This document shows, one piece after another, positions 24,001 to 31,044 of a stretch of DNA of 46,036 bases. Within the stretch, counting starts at the first letter, position 1. Each line of letters opens with the position of its first letter. The notes beneath the pieces were generated by a model that saw only the letters and a program-made list of their open reading frames with translations, searched no databases and was not told the origin of the DNA. Source of the DNA: Xanthobacter autotrophicus (GTDB lineage: Bacteria > Pseudomonadota > Alphaproteobacteria > Rhizobiales > Xanthobacteraceae); assembly GCF_030015065.1 (NCBI RefSeq), contig NZ_JAIVFN010000023.1, positions 1 through 46,036 on the forward strand, written 5' to 3'. The position numbers and the translations under genes are program-made.

Positions 24001-25499
24001 AGAAGCTCGTCCTGCGCGTCGTCCCGTGCGGTCTGTCGGTCTATAGCGATCCGCGCCTGCTTGAGCAGATGGTCCGCAACCTGCTGTCGAACGCCTTGAA
24101 ATACACCACGCGCGGCAAGGTGCTGCTTGGCTGTCGCCGGCATGGCGAGATGCTCAGAATCGAGGTCTGCGATACTGGCGCCGGCATTGCCGAGCAGGAT
24201 ATCAGGGCCATCTTCGACGAGTATCACCAGCTCGACAACCCCGCACGTGAACGCAGCCGTGGTCTTGGTCTCGGACTGTCCATCGTGCAGCGCTTGGCGA
24301 TATTGCTAGGTCATCCCGTGCATGTCCGCTCGCAGCCAGGGAAGGGCTCGATCTTTTCCATCGATGTCATGTTTCCGGCGGACGAGTTGTCGCGAGCGGA
24401 AGGCCATTCTCCTGTCACAAGCGGGCCCAAGAGTGATGGCGACCGGCACACTGGCGCGATCCTGGTCGTCGAGGATGACCGAGAATTGCGTGAGCTCATT
24501 GAAGTGGTCCTCAGCGAGGAGGAACATCGCCCGGCAACAGCGCCCGATGGTCCCGCGGCGCTGGATTTGGTCGTCCATGGCGGTTTTCAGCCCGACCTGA
24601 TCCTGGCGGACTACAATCTGCCGAATGGCATGGATGGACTTCTCGTGGCCACGAAGATTAGAGAGAGACTGCATCGTCATATACCAGTCGTTGTTTTGAC
24701 GGGCGACATTTCGACGGATACCCTGCGACGCATTGCCGGCCAGGACTGCTTGCAACTCAACAAACCGGTCAAGACGACAGACGTCCTGCAAGCAATCCAG
24801 CGCCTGCTTTCCATCGCGCAACCCGCGCGGCATCCGCCGCCGCAGCAGCGGGCTGAAGCCGCCCGGCATTCCGAAACGTCCGTGATCTTCATTGTCGATG
24901 ACGATGGCCACGTCCGCGACGGGATACGCGACCTGCTCGAAGCCGACGGGCGGGTCGTTGAGGATTTCGCGAGCTGCGAGGCTTTCCTCGAAGCCTATCG
25001 GCCCGGTCAAGCAGGATGTCTGCTGGTCGACGCCTACCTGCCCGGAATGACTGGCCTTGAATTGTTGGAACGGCTCCATCATGCCGGCAACGGATTGCCC
25101 GCTATCATGATCACCGGCAACAGCGACGTGCCGATGGCTGTCCAAGCCATGAAGGCCGGTGCGAGAGACTTCATCGAGAAACCGATCGGCCGCGAGGAAC
25201 TGCTCGCCAGCGTCGCGCGCGCGCTCGAACAGGCCCAAGATGCGGCCAAGCTGTCGGACTGGCGAAAGGCAGCGACCGACCACATTGCGAGTCTCACGCC
25301 GAGACAACGCCAGGTCATGGATCTCGTGCTGGCCGGACACCCCAGCAAGAACATCGCGGCCGATCTGAACATCAGCCAGCGCACCGTCGAAAATCATCGC
25401 GCCGCAATCATGAAGAGAACCGGGGCCAAGTCTCTTCCGGCACTCGCGCGTCTGGCGCTCGCCGCGGCCTCCGGGCAAGAGGAGGTGACGAATACCTAG
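21081..25499 (+). CDS. CheB-CheR-PAS-histidine kinase-REC-REC-LuxR hybrid sensor
   Basis: Single 1472-aa cytosolic protein. Domains in order: CheB methylesterase (about 30-220; Ser in GIGASAGG, His in LVQHLDPTHE, Asp in GTGADGS), CheR N-terminal and methyltransferase (about 235-490; SFFRDPKIF, SCRNLLIYL), a Glu-rich coiled coil (about 665-745; NEEALSANEEYQSTNEELLTS), PAS (about 750-865), HisKA with H887 in ASHDLRQPL, HATPase (N box NLLSNALKY near 1000), REC1 (from about 1126), REC2 (from about 1267) and a LuxR/FixJ helix-turn-helix (LTPRQRQVMDLV ... ISQRTVENHR). All catalytic residues look intact. It could convert a methylation or PAS signal directly into transcription. Known CheB/CheR-PAS kinases rarely carry a DNA-binding end. 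Confidence 0.9.
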   Translation: MPGKNGTSETKAGRRRSRGQALVARGPPHASADFPIVGIGASAGGLEACTKLLGALPPDNGMAFILVQHLDPTHESMMAELLAYRTAMTVVQATNGMLLERQHLYIIPPGTYLSVSNGTLHLSEPEARHGARLPFDFLLRSLAEEYGERAICVILSGTGADGSLGLKAVKEKGGLVIAQNPDEAAFDGMPRNAILTGAVDLVLPLTGVPDALVKFHRRMALTRTAAAPADGNTAPDWLPEIVDLLRKKTAHDFRLYKEGTLRRRIERRMAMASIETDDIERYLDALRNDEKELNQLASDLLINVTSFFRDPKIFDVLSQKVVPDLVRNHSIDQPLRIWIAGCSTGEETYSLAMLFREEITAAKREIKLQIFASDVDPDAVATAREGLYPETIAAEVSAARLTRFFSKDEHGYRILPELRATIVFAVQDVLADPPFSRLDLISCRNLLIYLRPEAQEKVISFFHFALREGGILLLGSAETIGNSKGRFEVISKAERIYRHIGRARPGEAGFLFGSAEGARLPLRAPQGQTPSRQVALAEGCRRLIVEMYAPAAVLINSKLEWLYSLGPTERYLRVPQGHPSYDVLAMVRPHLRIKLRAAIYQAIQEKARIVIPGGRMNYEGKLGLFEIAVQPAVIDGEDLLLVCFIESPATVHKRSRAATPPDREYVAELEQQLEATRTELQAAVHSLETSNEEQKAVNEEALSANEEYQSTNEELLTSKEELQSMNEELTALNSQLQETLERQRTTASDLQNILYSTDVATIFLDLDLGIRFFTPATKALFNIIATDIGRPLADLNSLADDGVLLADARTVLQTLAPIEREIQARNGLWYVRRILPYRAQNDGVEGVVITFADITERKHTADALEAAKRDAQQASIAKSRFLAAASHDLRQPLQAISLMQSALTRKIRDHKIEEAIALVARLDETAAAMSGMLNTLLDINQLEAGTVHPEFVSFPIGDMLERLRDEFSYHATAQKLVLRVVPCGLSVYSDPRLLEQMVRNLLSNALKYTTRGKVLLGCRRHGEMLRIEVCDTGAGIAEQDIRAIFDEYHQLDNPARERSRGLGLGLSIVQRLAILLGHPVHVRSQPGKGSIFSIDVMFPADELSRAEGHSPVTSGPKSDGDRHTGAILVVEDDRELRELIEVVLSEEEHRPATAPDGPAALDLVVHGGFQPDLILADYNLPNGMDGLLVATKIRERLHRHIPVVVLTGDISTDTLRRIAGQDCLQLNKPVKTTDVLQAIQRLLSIAQPARHPPPQQRAEAARHSETSVIFIVDDDGHVRDGIRDLLEADGRVVEDFASCEAFLEAYRPGQAGCLLVDAYLPGMTGLELLERLHHAGNGLPAIMITGNSDVPMAVQAMKAGARDFIEKPIGREELLASVARALEQAQDAAKLSDWRKAATDHIASLTPRQRQVMDLVLAGHPSKNIAADLNISQRTVENHRAAIMKRTGAKSLPALARLALAAASGQEEVTNT

Positions 25500-25783
25500 A
25501 TATGTTGCCCGTCACCGAAGTGGTGCGGCAGGAACCTATCGAGGGAACACGTTGGGTGAACGGTATTGCTCCCTTCAATCGAGACTTGGGCTATTACGCA
25601 GCGAGCAGTGGAATGTTGGACACAAGTTGGGCGAAGTCATAGACCAATCCCCTCTGCCGCCCCAACTGCCAGGATACCGAACCGCCCTGAACGACGCCCG
25701 CGACTTCGCGGCCAAGCTGGCGGTCGATGATAAACCTCCACAGACGAGGCTATCCGGCCCGTTGCCTTTGCGCGGCGAGCCGC
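25500..25783. other. Intergenic region between cargo and mobilisation module
   Basis: Nearly 300 bases with no convincing gene. It marks the change from the lower-GC cargo to the GC-rich mobilisation genes and could hold an old junction. No repeat or att-like sequence was identified. Confidence 0.45.
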
Positions 25784-25835
25784 GCGATGGCGGGCGGCGC
25801 TGCGATTGTGGGGTCTCCGCGCCGCCCGCCATCGC
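25784..25835 (-). terminator. Perfect 17-bp inverted repeat directly after traD
   Basis: Arms GCGATGGCGGGCGGCGC (25784-25800) and its exact reverse complement (25819-25835) enclose an 18-base loop, immediately abutting the traD stop codon. The long GC-rich stem suits a terminator or mRNA-stabilising end for traCD, though no U-tract follows. Confidence 0.6.
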
Positions 25836-26102
25836 TCAGGTCCGATCCTGCTGCGGCTGTGAAACGTCGTGCGCGTCAGCAGGCCACCCTAACTCGAACG
25901 CCATCTTTCCCAGTTTTGTCCAGACGCAGCGCGCGCGTTCGCCGTCCTCGCTTTGCAGCTTGTCGGCGATCCAGAACAGCGCGCCGTAGATCATGGTCCG
26001 ATCATCGCCGGTCAGTTCGACGATGCCCGCCTTGACGACGAGGCCGCCGAGTTCGATCAGATGCCGCGTGCGCCTGCGGCGCTCGACCTGCCATGTGCGC
26101 AT
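25836..26102 (-). CDS. traD: Conjugal transfer protein TraD
   Basis: Protein of 88 aa with the Ti-type TraD signature MRTWQVERRRRTRHLIELGGLVVKAGIVELTGDDRTMIYGALFWIADKL. In Ti-type systems this small protein is encoded in the traCDG operon and is presumed to assist DNA processing. The ATG at 26102 lies one base after the traC stop; a longer upstream reading frame overlaps traC and is unlikely. The expected traG coupling-protein gene is absent downstream. Confidence 0.82.
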   Translation of the reverse strand: MRTWQVERRRRTRHLIELGGLVVKAGIVELTGDDRTMIYGALFWIADKLQSEDGERARCVWTKLGKMAFELGWPADAHDVSQPQQDRT

Positions 26103-26103
26103 G

Positions 26104-26433
26104 TCACGCCGGGCGCGCGCCGCTTGATAGCGGTAGCGCGCCGCGCGGTTGCGTTTGAGCGCCGCCAGTGTTGCGCTCAATTGCTGGAGCAGTTCGCCGT
26201 GCCCGACCTTGAAAAAACGCGGCCCCACGCTTGGCCCATGCCTCCCGCTTTGCGGCGTCCTTGGTTTCGACCAGCACCATCAGAGCGCCCGCGAGTTCGT
26301 CGGTGCCGAGGCTATCTGCGCCGGTGGCGATGACGAGTTCGCCAAGCTGCTGCACCTTGCGGCTCTTGAGGTCGCGCACCTTGTCCTCAAGCGCCTTCAG
26401 TTCTGCGTCAAAGTTCCGTGGCTTGCGCATCAT
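26104..26433 (-). CDS. traC: Conjugal transfer protein TraC
   Basis: Protein of 109 aa: MMRKPRNFDAELKALEDKVR, then DLKSRKVQQLGELVIATGADSL and WAKRGAAFFQGR, typical of Ti-type TraC, an accessory DNA-processing factor for the relaxosome. It is divergent from traA, with the candidate oriT in the 169-bp gap, exactly as in Ti-type plasmids. Confidence 0.85.
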   Translation of the reverse strand: MMRKPRNFDAELKALEDKVRDLKSRKVQQLGELVIATGADSLGTDELAGALMVLVETKDAAKREAWAKRGAAFFQGRARRTAPAIERNTGGAQTQPRGALPLSSGARPA

Positions 26434-26540
26434 CGTCTCCGTAGATTGTCAATGCAGCGATGATAGTCGAGCGACTTGCGGAATGCTGTAAGGTTGCCGG
26501 GACAGCTTGCGACGGTCTGGTCCATCCCGAGATTTTTTCG

Positions 26541-26580
26541 AGGGAGGGCGCGCTTATACGTCGTTCCGACGTGCGCTTGA
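26541..26580 (-). other. oriT: Candidate oriT (nic region) between traC and traA
   Basis: AGGGCGCGCTTA at 26545-26556 is the complement of TAAGCGCGCCCT, one base from the TAAGTGCGCCCT nic core of the IncQ/Ti-type family. A perfect inverted repeat ACGTCG-TTC-CGACGT follows at 26558-26572. The position between divergent traC and traA is where Ti-type oriT lies. Motif recall is from memory; the nick position is inferred by family analogy. Confidence 0.7.
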
Positions 26581-26602
26581 GCATGTCAATGATCCGATCG
26601 CG

Positions 26603-29593
26603 ATGGCGATCTATCATCTTCACGTCAAGGTCATCAGCCGTAAGAGCGGCCAGAGCGCGGTGGCGGCCGCCGCCTACCGCTCGGCCTCGCGTCTGCGCGA
26701 TGAGCGGCTTGGCCGCGTGCAGGACTTTTCCGCCAAGCGCGGCGTCGTCCATTCCGAGGTGCTGTTGCCGGAGAACGCCCCCGAGCGATGGAGCGACCGC
26801 GAACGGCTGTGGAACGATGTCGAGGCGTTCGAGGTCAGGAAGGACGCACAGCTTGCCCGCGAGGTGGAGTTTGCAATCCCGCGCGAAATGACGCAGGCGC
26901 AAGGCATCGAGCTTGCCCGCGACTTCGCGCAGTCGGAGTTTGTCGATCAGGGCATGATCGCCGATCTCAATGTGCATTGGGACATCGGCGAGGATGGGAT
27001 GCCCAAGCCCCACGCCCATGTCATGCTGACCATGCGATCCGTTGACGAGAACGGCTTCGGCCCGAAGGTGCGAGACTGGAACGCGACCCAGATGGTCGAG
27101 CGTTGGCGGGAACGCTGGGCGGAGCTGGCCAACGAACGCCTGGCCGAACTCGACATTGACGCGCGCATCGACCATCGCAGCCTGGAAGCGCAAGGCATCG
27201 ACCTTGAACCACAAAGCCAGATCGGCGCACCGGCGCAGCGGATCGAGGGCGAAGGGATCGAGGCCGCCGACCGCGCGGACATGCACCGCGAGATTGCCCG
27301 CAACAACGGCGCGCGTATCATTTCCGATCCGTCCATTGCACTCGACGCGATCACGCATCAGCAATCGACGTTCACGCGCCGCGACATGGCGAAGTTCGCG
27401 CATCGCCACAGTGACGGGATGGAGCAGTTCAACGAGGTCATGGGGGCGATGCGCAATGCACCCGATCTGGTCGAACTCGGCAAGGATTCTCGCGGCGAGG
27501 ACCGCTTCACCACGCGCGACATGATCGAGGCCGAACAGCGTCTCCATCGTGCCGCCGAACTCATGGCCGACCGCGAGCGCCATGAGGTGAACGACGCCGA
27601 CAGGCAAGCGGCGCTTGCACGAGCCGAAGCGCGGGGCCTTGTCCTTTCCGGTGAGCAGGCCGACGCGCTGGCGCATGTCACGGACGGGTGCGATCTGGGC
27701 ATCGTCGTCGGCTATGCCGGGACGGGAAAGAGCGCCATGCTGGGCGTGGCGCGCGAGGCATGGGAGGCGACGGGCTATGAGGTGCGCGGCGTTGCGCTGT
27801 CCGGCATCGCTGCCGAGAATCTGGAAAGCGGATCGGGTATCGCGTCACGCACCATCGCCAGCATGGAACACGGCTGGAAGAATGGCCATGACATGCTCAC
27901 CGACCGCGATGTGCTTGTCATTGATGAGGCGGGCATGGTCGGCACGCGGCAATTGGAGCGCGTGCTGTCCCATGCCGCAGAAGCTGGCGCTAAGGTGGTG
28001 CTGGTCGGCGATCCGCAACAGTTGCAATCCATCGAGGCGGGCGCGGCGTTCCGCTCGATCCATGAGCGCCACGGTGGCGCGGAAATCGGCGAAGTCCGCC
28101 GCCAGCGGGAGGACTGGCAGCGGGATGCCACCCGCGATCTGGCAACCGGCAGGACCGGCAATGCGATCCATGCCTATGACAGTCACGGCATGGTGCATGC
28201 AGCCGAAACCCGCGAACGGGCGCGCGACGATCTGATCGACCGCTGGGACCGCAACCGGCAGGCGTCGCCGGACAGCAGCCGCATCATCCTCACCCACACC
28301 AATGCCGAGGTGCGCGAACTCAACGAGGCAGCGCGCGACCGGATGCGCGCGGCGGGCGATCTCGGCGAGGACGTGCGCGTCACCGTCGAGCGCGGCGAAC
28401 GCAGTTTTGCCACCGGGGATCGCGTCATGTTCCTGCAAAACGAGCGCGGCCTTGGCGTCAAGAACGGCACGCTCGGAACCATCGAACAGGTCAGCGCGCA
28501 GAGCATGGCGGTTCGCACCGATAACGGGCGCAATGTCTCGTTCGACCTCAAGGATTACAACCGCATCGACCACGGTTACGCGGCGACGATCCACAAGGCG
28601 CAGGGCATGACGGTGGACCGCACCCATGTGCTGGCGACGCCGGGCATGGATGCTCACGGCAGCTATGTCGCGCTGTCGCGACACCGCGACGGGATGGAGT
28701 TGCATTACGGCCGTGACGACTTCGCCAGTCAGGACAAGCTCATAAGCACCTTGTCGCGCGACCGGACCAAGGACATGGCGTCAGATTACGAGCCAGCACA
28801 GAGCTACGCCCAGCGGCGCGGCATCACCTTCCGCGAGCGCGTCGCCGAGATCGTGCGCAAGGTCGTGCCCGAGAAAGTGCGCAGTATGTTCGATGGTCTG
28901 CGTCCATCCGTAGATGCCGCGCCGCCGGCCAGCGAGGCACAGCGACCGGAAAGGGAGGCAGCCCAGCCGGAAAGGGAAAGCGCGGGTGTAGCGACGCGGC
29001 GTGGCTCCACAGCGCCCGTCCGTGAGGCCGCCGATGACCCGGAGGTAGCTCTGCGTCGCGCCCGCACCGAAGCTCTCAAGCGTCATGCCCGCGCGGTGGA
29101 TGCGATATTCAGCACCGAGGACATGGGCAGCAAGGCCAGCCCGGAGCAGTGGACGGAACTGGTCGATTCCCGCAAAGCCTTCGATGAGGTCCGGCCCTAC
29201 GGCTGGCAAGATGCGGAAGCCGCCTACGCCAAGGACGAAAGCCTCGCCCGTGAAGCGGGATCGGGCCGGACTGGCCGCACCATTCGCGCCCTCCAGTTGG
29301 AGACTGAAATCCGCACCGATCCGCAGCGCCGTGCGGACCGCTTCGTGGAGCGCTGGCAGAAGCTCGACCGGGCCAGCGAGCGCCAATATGCGGCAAGCGA
29401 CTACTCCGGCTACAAGGCCGCGCGTAAGGAGATGGGCAACATGGCGATGAGCCTCGAACGCGATGCGCAGATGGAATCCCTGCTCCGGGGCCGGAAGCGC
29501 GAACTCGGTATCGATTTCGACTCAGGCCACAGTCTTGGCCGCGACCTTGCCATCAGTCACGGGCTCGGCAGAGGACGGGGAATCGGACTCTGA
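26603..29593 (+). CDS. traA: Ti-type relaxase/helicase TraA
   Basis: Protein of 996 aa that nicks oriT and unwinds the transferred strand. Residues 1 to about 230 are the MobA/MobL relaxase domain (MAIYHLHVKVISRKSGQSAV, GQSAVAAAAYRSAS, and the His motif PHAHVMLTMR). From about 350 a RecD/TraI-like helicase follows: Walker A VGYAGTGKSAML, Walker B VLVIDEAGMVG and the late motif ATIHKAQGMTVDRTHV with YVALSRHRDG. A charged C-terminal region follows. Slightly shorter than plasmid TraA (about 1100). The ATG at 26603 matches the conserved MAIYH start. All key motifs look intact, so the gene is probably functional. Confidence 0.92.
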   Translation: MAIYHLHVKVISRKSGQSAVAAAAYRSASRLRDERLGRVQDFSAKRGVVHSEVLLPENAPERWSDRERLWNDVEAFEVRKDAQLAREVEFAIPREMTQAQGIELARDFAQSEFVDQGMIADLNVHWDIGEDGMPKPHAHVMLTMRSVDENGFGPKVRDWNATQMVERWRERWAELANERLAELDIDARIDHRSLEAQGIDLEPQSQIGAPAQRIEGEGIEAADRADMHREIARNNGARIISDPSIALDAITHQQSTFTRRDMAKFAHRHSDGMEQFNEVMGAMRNAPDLVELGKDSRGEDRFTTRDMIEAEQRLHRAAELMADRERHEVNDADRQAALARAEARGLVLSGEQADALAHVTDGCDLGIVVGYAGTGKSAMLGVAREAWEATGYEVRGVALSGIAAENLESGSGIASRTIASMEHGWKNGHDMLTDRDVLVIDEAGMVGTRQLERVLSHAAEAGAKVVLVGDPQQLQSIEAGAAFRSIHERHGGAEIGEVRRQREDWQRDATRDLATGRTGNAIHAYDSHGMVHAAETRERARDDLIDRWDRNRQASPDSSRIILTHTNAEVRELNEAARDRMRAAGDLGEDVRVTVERGERSFATGDRVMFLQNERGLGVKNGTLGTIEQVSAQSMAVRTDNGRNVSFDLKDYNRIDHGYAATIHKAQGMTVDRTHVLATPGMDAHGSYVALSRHRDGMELHYGRDDFASQDKLISTLSRDRTKDMASDYEPAQSYAQRRGITFRERVAEIVRKVVPEKVRSMFDGLRPSVDAAPPASEAQRPEREAAQPERESAGVATRRGSTAPVREAADDPEVALRRARTEALKRHARAVDAIFSTEDMGSKASPEQWTELVDSRKAFDEVRPYGWQDAEAAYAKDESLAREAGSGRTGRTIRALQLETEIRTDPQRRADRFVERWQKLDRASERQYAASDYSGYKAARKEMGNMAMSLERDAQMESLLRGRKRELGIDFDSGHSLGRDLAISHGLGRGRGIGL

Positions 29594-29790
29594 TTTAGTG
29601 TCATGCCGTCGCCCGAAAATCGCGGCGCGCCGTGTTGGGCGACATGGAACGATTCCGCCGATTGCAAGTATTTGCCGCCGTTTCTACGCCGCAGCACTAC
29701 GACGAGAAAATATCTCTTGCACAACGATAAATCATTGCTCTGTCTGGTCTCGGAAACCCTCAAGAACAGTCAGCAGGAGGCAGCGCGACC

Positions 29791-30033
29791 ATGCACCAGC
29801 CAGATCGTATCGTCCGCATGACCACCGTCCTTGCTCGGACCGGGCTGTCCAAGTCCACGATCTATCGCAAGATCACTGAGGGCACGTTCCCACCCCGGAT
29901 CAAGATCAGCGTCCATGGTGCTGGCTGGCGCGAGTCCGACATCAACCGCTGGGTTGCCAACCCTGTCGGATGGCGCGCCGTCAATGACAACGAAGACCCC
30001 GGCGGAAAGGCGGGCCCCCATGATGCCGGCTGA
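29791..30033 (+). CDS. AlpA-family helix-turn-helix regulator
   Basis: Protein of 80 aa: RMTTVLARTGLSKSTIYRKITEGTFPPRIKI, a MerR-like helix-turn-helix as in AlpA/phage excisionase-type regulators, then GWRESDINRWVANP. These often control integrase or excision in genomic islands. AGGAGG lies upstream of the ATG. It overlaps the start of the next gene by 14 bases. The nearby recombinase gene is the likely target. Confidence 0.88.
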   Translation: MHQPDRIVRMTTVLARTGLSKSTIYRKITEGTFPPRIKISVHGAGWRESDINRWVANPVGWRAVNDNEDPGGKAGPHDAG

Positions 30034-30268
30034 CCCGCCCGATTCTGAGCGGCATCCCGTCGCGGCCAACGATAACGGCGGCACGGACGGTCCCGATCCC
30101 GAGTCGTTGCGCAAGGTCAACGAGGTAGCTCTCCAGCTTGCCCGCATCATCGGCCGCCGCATCGCGCGCGAGGATTTTGCCGCGCGCATCGCCGCGAATG
30201 ACAACGTCCCGAAATCCGGCGATGAGCCGGAGCACGAGACCGGGCGGGAGGCCGAAGATGAGGATTGA
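30020..30268 (+). CDS. Hypothetical protein following alpA
   Basis: Protein of 82 aa, from MMPADPPDSERHPVAANDNG. It has two ANDN motifs and a helical middle (LRKVNEVALQLARIIGRRIAREDFAARIA). No named family. A gene like this often follows alpA-like genes in rhizobial islands, in my recollection. The AlpA frame also ends near an NDNED stretch. Function unknown, perhaps an accessory to AlpA. Confidence 0.6.
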   Translation: MMPADPPDSERHPVAANDNGGTDGPDPESLRKVNEVALQLARIIGRRIAREDFAARIAANDNVPKSGDEPEHETGREAEDED

Positions 30269-30316
30269 TCCATTCGCGGTCGCGAGGTCCGTGATCGCTC
30301 TTGGCACCCCAAATCG

Positions 30317-30346
30317 TTGACATCTTATGAGATGTCACTATATTGT
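30317..30346 (+). promoter_or_regulatory. Promoter with palindromic operator for the PIN toxin-antitoxin pair
   Basis: TTGACA (30317-30322) and TATTGT (30341-30346) are separated by 18 bases. Within the spacer, a perfect dyad TGACATCT-TATG-AGATGTCA (30318-30337) overlaps the -35 box, as expected for autorepression by a ribbon-helix-helix antitoxin. The predicted transcription start falls at or within a base or two of the toxin ATG (30352), and no ribosome binding site exists, so the mRNA may be leaderless. Confidence 0.65.
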
Positions 30347-30351
30347 TTCCG

Positions 30352-30771
30352 ATGAGGCTGGTTCTGGACACCAACGTGATCGTGGCGGCGTTCCGCAGCC
30401 GCAACGGGGCGAGCAACCTGCTTCTCCGGTTCGTTGACCGGGGCACGGTGACGCCGCTTTGTTCGACGGCGCTGTTTCTGGAGTATGAGGCGGTGCTGAG
30501 CCGGGAGGAAACCCGGAAGGCGACGGGTCACAGTTTGAAGGATGTCGCTTCGGTGATGAGCGCGCTCGCCGCCGTATCCGAGGGCGTCGATATCTCGTTT
30601 CGGACGCGACCTATGCTGTCCGATGTCGCGGATGAGATGGTGCTTGAGGCCGCATTGAACGGACAGGCCGAGGCCATCGTGACGCATAACGTCAAGGACT
30701 TCCGCCCGGCGTTGACGCTTGGCGTGACTATCGCAACACCGGGAGAAATCGTCAGGAGACTGAACACATGA
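30352..30771 (+). CDS. PIN-domain toxin of a toxin-antitoxin pair
   Basis: Putative ribonuclease toxin of 139 aa (COG1569-type PIN domain). Acidic metal-binding residues are D6 in LVLDTNVIVAAF, E in FLEYEAVLSREE, D in SDVADEMVLEAAL and D in THNVKDF. PIN toxins cleave RNA with Mg2+. The stop overlaps the antitoxin ATG by four bases. Toxin-first order is less usual for type II pairs. Activity is not provable from sequence. Confidence 0.85.
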   Translation: MRLVLDTNVIVAAFRSRNGASNLLLRFVDRGTVTPLCSTALFLEYEAVLSREETRKATGHSLKDVASVMSALAAVSEGVDISFRTRPMLSDVADEMVLEAALNGQAEAIVTHNVKDFRPALTLGVTIATPGEIVRRLNT

Positions 30772-31028
30772 CGCAGGCCCAACGCTACAAATACCCGCTA
30801 CAACTGCCGCAGTCGCTCAAGGAGACGGCGGCGCGCCTTGCCATGGAGGATGGCGTGTCCCTCAATCAGTGGATCGTCTCGGCCGTGGCGCAGAAGATCG
30901 GGGCTGTGGAAACGGCCAGCGATTTCCTGAAAGCGCGTGCTGGCAAGGCGAAGCGCGGCAATCTGACGAGGCTTCTGGACAGGGCACCGGACTCAATGCC
31001 GACGCCGGAGGATGCAATCAAAGACTGA
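30768..31028 (+). CDS. Ribbon-helix-helix (HicB/Arc-like) antitoxin
   Basis: Protein of 86 aa. The N-terminus YKYPLQLPQSLKETAARLAMEDGVSLNQWIVSAVAQKIG is a ribbon-helix-helix DNA-binding unit. The C-terminal tail (FLKARAGKAKRGNLTRLLDRAP) would bind the PIN toxin. It probably represses the pair through the dyad at 30318-30337. Translation is coupled to the toxin by the ATGA overlap. Its stop is 16 bases before the recombinase start, so the recombinase may share this transcript. Confidence 0.83.
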   Translation: MTQAQRYKYPLQLPQSLKETAARLAMEDGVSLNQWIVSAVAQKIGAVETASDFLKARAGKAKRGNLTRLLDRAPDSMPTPEDAIKD

Positions 31029-31044
31029 TCGAACGGAGATGACC

